A stretch of DNA of 5,563 nt, from positions 1 through 5,563 of the forward strand of contig CAKSKO010000092.1 of the NCBI GenBank assembly GCA_934465125.1. Reading direction: 5' to 3'. This DNA comes from an uncultured Eubacteriales bacterium (GTDB lineage: Bacteria; Bacillota; Clostridia; Oscillospirales; Acutalibacteraceae). The notes below the pieces were generated by a model. That model ran no database searches. It saw only the letters and a program-made list of their open reading frames with translations, and was not told where the DNA came from. A program made the position numbers and the translations under genes. This document shows, piece after piece, positions 1-4,589 of the stretch. The first letter of the stretch is position 1. Each line of letters opens with the position of its first letter.

Positions 1-145
1 CCCAAAAAACAGCGATCAATTAAACGAAATAAAATAAAAAATACCAATATCAGAATTGATTTACAAAGTTTCCAGAATGTTTCATTGTTAATTAGAAAAG
101 GAAGGGAGAATCTAACTTTGACGCTCAGAATCATTATTTTAATTT

Positions 146-150
146 GGAGG
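146..150 (+). promoter_or_regulatory. Ribosome binding site setting the start of the small membrane protein
   Basis: A perfect GGAGG core lies 9 nt before the ATG at 160. The same reading frame is open all the way to base 1, so this site is the main reason for choosing ATG 160. A weaker alternative is a GGGAG at 104-108 placed 9 nt before an in-frame TTG at 118. That start would add 14 mostly hydrophobic residues. Confidence 0.8.
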
Positions 151-159
151 TGCTATTTA

Positions 160-339
160 ATGCGTAAAAATACAATGGGAATTGTTAAAGGAGTAGGGTC
201 AGGAATCGCTGCTGGGATGGTAGTGGGTTTTGTCGGAAGTCAGATGATGAAAAATGACAAACAGATGAAAAAAAAAGCTGGAAAAGCTCTTCACATGGTC
301 GAAGACCTAATCGACAATGTGCAGTATATGTTCAAATAA
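160..339 (+). CDS. Small glycine-zipper membrane protein, YtxH-like (59 aa)
   Basis: This encodes a short protein with a basic N-terminus (MRKN), one Gly-rich hydrophobic stretch at about residues 7-30, and a lysine-rich patch at about 32-42. It ends in a probably amphipathic helix (about 43-59, ending DNVQYMFK). The hydrophobic stretch has glycines at 11, 15, 19 and 23, a regular GxxxG ladder (glycine zipper), with further glycines at 7, 13 and 26. This layout matches the small YtxH-like or 'hypothetical' membrane-associated proteins common in Clostridia; I recall similar proteins but cannot confirm the family by search. No function is known to me. It probably inserts or oligomerises in the membrane with the basic part in the cytoplasm. 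It is monocistronic: an intrinsic terminator follows 21 nt after the stop. No convincing promoter is visible between 1 and 145, so transcription may start outside the window. Confidence 0.82.
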   Translation: MRKNTMGIVKGVGSGIAAGMVVGFVGSQMMKNDKQMKKKAGKALHMVEDLIDNVQYMFK

Positions 340-360
340 CCAATCGCTGAAGAACGCAGA

Positions 361-394
361 GGCGCTCCTGTTTGATAAGCAGGAGCGTTTCTAT
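361..394 (+). terminator. Intrinsic terminator after the small membrane protein gene
   Basis: The arms CGCTCCTG (363-370) and CAGGAGCG (380-387) pair perfectly over 8 bp. Two A-T pairs and a T-G wobble inside can extend this to 11 bp around a GAT loop. The stem is followed by TTTCTAT. It separates the 160-339 gene from the downstream promoter and lipoprotein gene. Confidence 0.85.
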
Positions 395-426
395 ATCATA
401 AAAAGTAATTTGATCCATATAAATGA

Positions 427-455
427 TTGCAAAGCCACAGACAAAATGATATGAT
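427..455 (+). promoter_or_regulatory. Sigma-A-type extended -10 promoter for the substrate-binding protein gene
   Basis: The -35 box TTGCAA (427-432, 4 of 6 consensus) is separated by 17 nt from the -10 box TATGAT (450-455, 5 of 6). A TG at 447-448 forms an extended -10 (TGATATGAT). The predicted transcription start is near 461-463, giving a leader of about 36 nt with no obvious structure. It lies between the upstream terminator and the gene at 498. Confidence 0.7.
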
Positions 456-497
456 AACAAACATATAGAAAGAATAACCAATGCAGGGGATAAGTGA

Positions 498-2108
498 ATG
501 AAAAAAGTGATTTTTGTTTTACTGATACTGGCGGTTTTCGTTTCGTTTACAGCATGCAGTAGCAGTAAAGACAGTCCTGAAAACCAGGTGATTTTTTATA
601 ATTTAGAGAGTGATCCGCAGACGCTCGATCCGCAAATCGCGGAGGATGCACCGGCGCAGCTAGTGATTACGAACATCTTTGAGGGGTTAACGAGAATCGA
701 TGAAAATAACCAGGTAATTCCCGGAGCGGCTTTAAGCTGGAAAAGCAATCAGGATCATACTTCTTTTACATTTTATTTGAGGAAGGATGCTTTTTGGTCT
801 AACGAAGAGAAAACACCAGTTACAGCGGACGACTTTTTATATGGGATTAAGAGGACATTAAGTCCAGAGACAGATTCGAAGACTGCAAAAACGCTGTTTT
901 CGATTAAAAATGCAAAAAAGGTAAATTCGGGAGAACTCCCGGTTTCAAGTTTAGGAGTTTTGGCGCAGGACAATTATACATTAAAGATAGAGCTTGAATA
1001 TTCCTATGAAGATTTTCCAAGGTTGCTGTCAACAGCGCCTGCGATGCCGTGTAATCAAGCTTTTTTTGAATTGACAAATGGACAATACGGGCTTGACAGC
1101 ACAATGATTCTTTGCAACGGTCCGTTTCGGGTTCAAACAAAGTATGGGTGGAACCACGGAGAAAATCTCTATTTGCTTAGAAATGAAAATTATATCGGTC
1201 AGGTAAAACCAATACCCGCGGGCGTGACGTTTTCGATCGGGAAAGATACCTCAGATCTAATCAAAGCGGTAAAAAGCGGGGAAGTTGATGCAGGTCCGCT
1301 TTTGGGAGCACAGGTGAGTCAAGCAAAAGAAATGGGCTATCATTTAACATCGTTTGAAGACACTACTTGGGGGCTTTGCTTTAATTTTTCAGATGAAGTG
1401 TTTCAAAATTTGAATGTTAGAAAAAGCTTTATCGAATCGCTTTCGAGGGACTACATCTTAAAAGATATTCCTGAGAACTGTACAGAGGCGAATGGAATTG
1501 TAATGGATACAGCGGTAGTAAATGGAAAGTCATACCGAGGTCAGGTGGGGCAAAAAATTTATTTAAAAGGATCAGATAACAGCAGGCAGATACTTTTATC
1601 AGGTCTTCGAGAATTGAACCTTGATTTGCTGCCAACTGTTACAGTGATTTGTCCTGATGACGTAAAAATCAAGTCGATGGTCAGCAGTATGCTGGAGCTT
1701 TGGAATGAGAAATTGGGTTATTATTTTAATATGCAGCCAATCTCAGAAGGAAAGCTGAGCGATCGTGTTCAAGTTGGAGATTTCCAAATTGCACTGACGC
1801 CAGTTTTTTCTCAAACAGATGATCCGCTTGAAGTGCTTTCTTTATTTCGGTCAAATGCAGAAGGAAACCCTTGCGATATGAAAAGCGAGGAATATGATCA
1901 GCTGCTTACCAATGCAGAATTGGCGCCAATTGAAGAAAAAGCAGATAACTGTTCAGCAGCTGAAACATATTTATCGGAACAAGTGGCGTTTTATCCTCTT
2001 TATTATCAAAGCAGATATTTTGCGTCGGGAAGTAAAGTAACAGGGGTTTTATTTTATCAAAGTACAGGCGGAGTAAGCTTTATTAATGCGTCCAAAACAA
2101 AAAAATAA
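498..2108 (+). CDS. Peptide/oligopeptide ABC transporter substrate-binding lipoprotein (SBP family 5, 536 aa)
   Basis: This is a lipid-anchored extracellular solute-binding protein of the OppA/DppA/NikA type (SBP_bac_5), expected to capture peptides or a similar ligand outside the membrane and pass it to an ABC permease. Residues 1-19 form a signal peptide with a hydrophobic core and a lipobox ending FTAC, so Cys20 should be the lipidated first mature residue. Family features include LDPQ (43-46), the FEGL turn (61-64), TPVTADDFLYGIKR (106-119), CNGPF (206-210, at the usual GTGPF position), NVRKSFIESLSRDYI (306-320) and the late PLYYQSRY (500-507). The length is normal for the family. AGGGGAT at 485-491 lies 6 nt before ATG 498, fixing the start. 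No permease or ATPase genes adjoin it, so it is either an orphan binding protein or serves a transporter encoded elsewhere. The true ligand cannot be read from the sequence. Seven cysteines besides Cys20 are unusual for an exported protein. Confidence 0.9.
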   Translation: MKKVIFVLLILAVFVSFTACSSSKDSPENQVIFYNLESDPQTLDPQIAEDAPAQLVITNIFEGLTRIDENNQVIPGAALSWKSNQDHTSFTFYLRKDAFWSNEEKTPVTADDFLYGIKRTLSPETDSKTAKTLFSIKNAKKVNSGELPVSSLGVLAQDNYTLKIELEYSYEDFPRLLSTAPAMPCNQAFFELTNGQYGLDSTMILCNGPFRVQTKYGWNHGENLYLLRNENYIGQVKPIPAGVTFSIGKDTSDLIKAVKSGEVDAGPLLGAQVSQAKEMGYHLTSFEDTTWGLCFNFSDEVFQNLNVRKSFIESLSRDYILKDIPENCTEANGIVMDTAVVNGKSYRGQVGQKIYLKGSDNSRQILLSGLRELNLDLLPTVTVICPDDVKIKSMVSSMLELWNEKLGYYFNMQPISEGKLSDRVQVGDFQIALTPVFSQTDDPLEVLSLFRSNAEGNPCDMKSEEYDQLLTNAELAPIEEKADNCSAAETYLSEQVAFYPLYYQSRYFASGSKVTGVLFYQSTGGVSFINASKTKK

Positions 2109-2164
2109 ACAAAGATAGAGAATTTTATTTCAAAAACTTTATAAGTTTGATCTGCAATGAGCTG

Positions 2165-2193
2165 TTGCATTAGATTTTAAATTGTGATAGAAT
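2165..2193 (+). promoter_or_regulatory. Extended -10 promoter of the rimP-nusA-infB operon
   Basis: TTGCAT (2165-2170, 4 of 6) and TAGAAT (2188-2193, 5 of 6) are exactly 17 nt apart, with a TG at 2185-2186 making an extended -10. Transcription should start near 2199-2201, giving a leader of about 75 nt that contains the hairpin at 2223-2258. No strong terminator lies between the preceding gene (stop 2108) and this promoter, so some readthrough from upstream is possible. Confidence 0.72.
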
Positions 2194-2222
2194 AAGAAAA
2201 GAAAGTAAAAATGTATAAGTAA

Positions 2223-2258
2223 AAATAAAGGAGAGTGGGGCAACCCGCTCTCTTATTT
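2223..2258 (+). promoter_or_regulatory. rimP operon leader hairpin, possible attenuator
   Basis: GAGAGTGGG (2231-2239) pairs with CCCGCTCTC (2244-2252) over 9 bp, including one T-G wobble, and is closed by a GCAA (GNRA-type) tetraloop. A 2-nt AG bulge (2229-2230) then leads to a 6-bp AT stem, AAATAA (2223-2228) with TTATTT (2253-2258). The stem is followed by a broken U-rich tract (TTATTTGTAT), the form of a weak or factor-dependent intrinsic terminator. It lies between the operon promoter and the rimP Shine-Dalgarno site (AGGGGTG, 2263-2269). From memory, Bacillus subtilis has a NusA-dependent terminator in its rimP-nusA leader used for autoregulation. The same role here is inference. Confidence 0.68.
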
Positions 2259-2274
2259 GTATAGGGGTGAAATA

Positions 2275-2757
2275 ATGGCAAAAAAGAAACAAGGTAAAAA
2301 TACGGTCGAGTTGGTATGGCAGATTGCAGAACCGATCGCAAAAGAATTGGAGTTAGAGCTTTGGGATATCAAATTTTTAAAAGAAGGTTCCGAATGGTTT
2401 TTACGAATTTTTATTGAGAAAGAAGAAGGAGTTACGATTGAGGATTGTGAAGCAATGAGCAGGGCGATTGACGGTCCACTTGACCGGCTTGATCCAATAG
2501 ATGTTTCCTATTGTTTAGAAGTTTCTTCTCCGGGAATCGAGCGGGAACTGGTTAGGCCTGAACATTTTGAACGGTTTTTAGGTGCTGGAGTGATTATTCG
2601 TATGATTCGGCCGATGGAAAACGGAGAAAAAGAGAGAAAAGGAACTTTAAAATCAGCAGATGAAAAAACGGTGACAATTTCATTGGAGGACAGAACCGAG
2701 ATCACAATATTGAAAAAAGAAATGGTATCAGTCAAACTTGATGACTTTAATGAATAG
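2275..2757 (+). CDS. rimP: Ribosome maturation factor RimP (160 aa)
   Basis: RimP (formerly YlxS/DUF150) is a cytoplasmic assembly factor that binds the small ribosomal subunit and helps mature the 30S particle. The N-terminal alpha/beta domain (about residues 8-82) carries the typical GVTIEDCEAMSRAID segment (52-66). It ends in the family signature LEVSSPGIERELVRPEHF (81-98). The C-terminal SH3-like barrel (about 99-158) contains the KGTLKSADEKTVTISLE stretch (122-138). The length is normal for Firmicutes RimP. I chose ATG 2275 because AGGGGTG (2263-2269) precedes it by 5 nt and MAKKK is a plausible start. An in-frame TTG at 2257 would overlap the leader hairpin and lacks a good ribosome site. 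It is the first gene of the operon, with nusA following after 15 nt. Confidence 0.97.
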   Translation: MAKKKQGKNTVELVWQIAEPIAKELELELWDIKFLKEGSEWFLRIFIEKEEGVTIEDCEAMSRAIDGPLDRLDPIDVSYCLEVSSPGIERELVRPEHFERFLGAGVIIRMIRPMENGEKERKGTLKSADEKTVTISLEDRTEITILKKEMVSVKLDDFNE

Positions 2758-2772
2758 AATGGAGGTTATTTC

Positions 2773-3840
2773 ATGAATAATGAAATTTATGAGGCGCTGG
2801 CACTGCTTGAAAAAGAGCGTGGAATTCCGGTAGACTTTATGCTTGACAAGATTAAAAAGGCGATTTTAACGGCATGTAAAAGCAGTTATAATGGAAACGA
2901 AGATGCGATGATCAATATGGATCCTCAAACAGGAGTGTTTGAGGTTTATCTACGCAAGACGGTTGTTGAGGATGTTTTGGATAAGGGCAAGGAGATCGCG
3001 CTGGTTGACGCAAGAAAGATTGATAAGAATGCAGAGATCGGTGGGCTCGTTGGGGTAAAGCTTGACACAAAGGAATTTGGTAGAATTGCGGCCCAAACGG
3101 CGCGCAACATCATCCGCCAAGGGATTCGTGACGGAGAGCGCGGGCAGGTAATGCAGGAGTTCCAAAGCCGCCATCAAGAGCTTGTCACTGCTACGGTTGA
3201 GAGAATTGATATGAGAAGCAAAGCGGCCACTTTAAAAATTGGAAAAGCAGAAACAGTTCTTCCGAAGAGCGAACAAATCGGGAATGAAGAATTGAAGGAA
3301 GGAGACCATATTAAGGTCTACGTTGTTGATGTTAGAGAAGGAGATAAAGGACCAAAGGTCATTATTTCGAGAACACACCCTGACTTCGTCAAAAGATTAT
3401 TTGAAACAGAGGTTCCGGAAATTTATGATGGAACGGTCGAAATCAAATCAGTTTCCAGAGAAGCAGGTTCGAGGACGAAGATTGCTGTTTATAGTAAGGA
3501 AGAGGATGTTGACGCAGTTGGAGCCTGTATTGGACCAAAAGGAGCGAGGGTGAGCATAATTGTATCAGAGCTAGGTGGAGAGAAGATTGATATCGTAAAC
3601 TACAGTGAAGATCCAGAAAAATTTATCGCGGCGGCACTGTCTCCTGCTGAGGTATTAAAAGTAGAGGTTGACCCGCAGGGAACACACTCTTGTCAGGTAA
3701 CAGTACCTGACAGTCAGCTATCGCTTGCGATTGGAAATAGAGGACAAAATGCAAGATTGGCTGCAAAGCTCACAGGATGGAAAATTGATATCAAGCCTAA
3801 AAGTGGGTTTTACAGTTCAGAAGAGCAGGAATCCGTATAG
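2773..3840 (+). CDS. nusA: Transcription termination/antitermination factor NusA (355 aa)
   Basis: NusA binds RNA polymerase near the RNA exit channel and modulates pausing, intrinsic termination and antitermination. The polymerase-binding N-terminal domain spans about residues 1-128, with the conserved EFGRIAAQTARNIIRQGIRD at 101-120. The S1 domain follows at about 134-200, ending VIISRTHP. KH1 covers about 201-285 and contains GACIGPKGARV (250-260), with its GxxG loop at 254-257. KH2 covers about 286-345 and has the GNRG loop (321-324) followed by QNARLAAKLTGWKIDI. The protein ends shortly after KH2, so it lacks the acidic repeats of the proteobacterial form; this is normal for Firmicutes. 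GGAGG (2761-2765) lies 7 nt before ATG 2773, in the 15-nt gap after rimP. Its own operon leader may be one of its targets. Confidence 0.98.
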   Translation: MNNEIYEALALLEKERGIPVDFMLDKIKKAILTACKSSYNGNEDAMINMDPQTGVFEVYLRKTVVEDVLDKGKEIALVDARKIDKNAEIGGLVGVKLDTKEFGRIAAQTARNIIRQGIRDGERGQVMQEFQSRHQELVTATVERIDMRSKAATLKIGKAETVLPKSEQIGNEELKEGDHIKVYVVDVREGDKGPKVIISRTHPDFVKRLFETEVPEIYDGTVEIKSVSREAGSRTKIAVYSKEEDVDAVGACIGPKGARVSIIVSELGGEKIDIVNYSEDPEKFIAAALSPAEVLKVEVDPQGTHSCQVTVPDSQLSLAIGNRGQNARLAAKLTGWKIDIKPKSGFYSSEEQESV

Positions 3841-3886
3841 CAAAGAGAAATCAGATCAGAGATGCAGCGGAAGGAGCAGATAATTC

Positions 3887-4183
3887 GTGAAGGGTAAGCG
3901 AGAAGTGGTGCGCATGTGTGCAGGATGCGGTGAAATGAAGCCCAAAAAAGAGCTTGTAAGGGTAGTCAAGGCGCCGAGTAATGACTGTGCGGAAGATGCT
4001 AGTAAAGTAGAAATTTCGCTCGATCTCACCGGGAAGAAACCGGGACGAGGCGCTTATGTATGCAGGAGTTTAACGTGTTTGAAGGCTGCGAGGAAATCTA
4101 GAAGGTTCGAACGAGCATTTTCCTGCAAAATTCCGGAGGATGTATACAATAAGCTAGAGGAGGAGTTGTCTTACAATGAATGA
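3887..4183 (+). CDS. rnpM: YlxR family RNA-binding protein (RNase P modulator RnpM, DUF448, 98 aa)
   Basis: This is a small basic cytoplasmic RNA-binding protein. In Bacillus subtilis YlxR was recently described as binding RNase P RNA and modulating RNase P, hence RnpM; applying that here rests on family membership. The family motifs are R-MCAGCGEMKPKKELVRVV (9-27), PGRGAYVC (52-59) and the basic tail segment ARKSRRFERAFS (68-79). Cysteines form two pairs, C11/C14 and C59/C64, the arrangement expected for the fold. Residues 30-45 (around SNDCAEDASK) look like an acidic insert in the loop. Translation starts at GTG 3887: AAGGAG at 3871-3876 lies 10 nt upstream and no better ATG is present. It follows nusA after 46 nt, and its last 8 nt overlap the start of ylxQ, suggesting coupled translation. 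Confidence 0.95.
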   Translation: MKGKREVVRMCAGCGEMKPKKELVRVVKAPSNDCAEDASKVEISLDLTGKKPGRGAYVCRSLTCLKAARKSRRFERAFSCKIPEDVYNKLEEELSYNE

Positions 4184-4484
4184 TAGGCTTTTATCTTTCT
4201 TAGGGATTGCGAGAAAGGCTGGAAAACTCTGTTTTGGGAAAGACGCGACTCTGGAAGCGATACGAAAAGGAAAAGCGAAGCTCGTTTTATTGTCGTTGGA
4301 TCTATCGCAAAAAACAGCAGAGAAGATGCAAATGCTTTGTTTAGAGAGTGAAACTTCTCTGCTTACAATGGAAGAAACGATGGATGAACTAGAAACGATA
4401 TTCAGAAGGCGCACGGGAATTCTTTGTATCACGGATGCAGGGTTTGCGGGAAAAATACACACACTAGCAGAGAATCGCGGATAA
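4176..4484 (+). CDS. ylxQ: L7Ae-family RNA-binding protein YlxQ (102 aa)
   Basis: This is a small protein of the ribosomal L7Ae/L30e/YbxF family, whose members bind kink-turn RNA. YlxQ is found in infB operons of Firmicutes, and its exact cellular target is not settled. Recognisable features are LLSFLGIARKAGKLCFG (5-21), corresponding to the usual GLARRAGK-(x)-G segment, then EAIRKGKAKLVLLSLDLSQKT (27-47), the beta-strand and RNA-contact region. The hydrophobic end GILCITDAGFAGKI (81-94) completes the single-domain fold. The length is typical. The ribosome site GAGGAGGAG (4157-4165) lies inside ylxR, 10 nt before ATG 4176. The gene overlaps ylxR by 8 nt, so the two should be made together. 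A 105-nt gap follows before infB. Confidence 0.93.
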   Translation: MNDRLLSFLGIARKAGKLCFGKDATLEAIRKGKAKLVLLSLDLSQKTAEKMQMLCLESETSLLTMEETMDELETIFRRRTGILCITDAGFAGKIHTLAENRG

Positions 4485-4589
4485 AAAGTAAGATGTTAAG
4501 AGATGTTTTTATAGAAACGAAAAACAGCATGCTTTGGGAGTACTGATGGCGGATTGCTGACCACCGATTGAACGGGAGGAATAGAATTT
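4485..4589 (+). other. 105-nt ylxQ-infB intergenic region
   Basis: This gap is long for an operon whose other junctions are -8, 15 and 46 nt. It holds the infB ribosome site GGGAGGA (4574-4580). Weak possible pairings are GTTTTT (4505-4510) with AAAAAC (4520-4525), or CAGCA (4525-4529) with TGCTG (4555-4559). A tiny frame from ATG 4493 to TGA 4546 (17 codons) touches a 4-codon frame starting at 4546. None has a good ribosome site and no clear terminator or promoter is present. Confidence 0.5.

Noticed and set aside
481..501. Six-codon upstream frame overlapping the start of the binding-protein gene (ATGA overlap)
   Set aside because: No ribosome site precedes ATG 481, and its codons contain the real gene's own Shine-Dalgarno sequence. 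The overlap is probably chance.
2134..2148. AAACTT-TAT-AAGTTT inverted repeat after the binding-protein gene
   Set aside because: Only 6 AT-rich pairs and no following U tract (TTTGATCTGC), so it is too weak to call a terminator.
3323..3553. 76-codon + strand frame inside nusA
   Set aside because: It is an out-of-frame shadow of the S1/KH1 coding region of nusA, without a recognisable domain.
4154..4462. Antisense frame of 102 codons opposite ylxQ
   Set aside because: It covers almost the whole well-conserved ylxQ gene, and its composition (Ser/Phe/Ile-rich) is what the complement of that gene would give. No recognisable motif.
4541..4570. Possible kink-turn for YlxQ in the gap before infB
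   Set aside because: GA dinucleotides occur at 4545-4546 and 4566-4567, but the flanking bases do not form the needed helix next to the G-A pairs.
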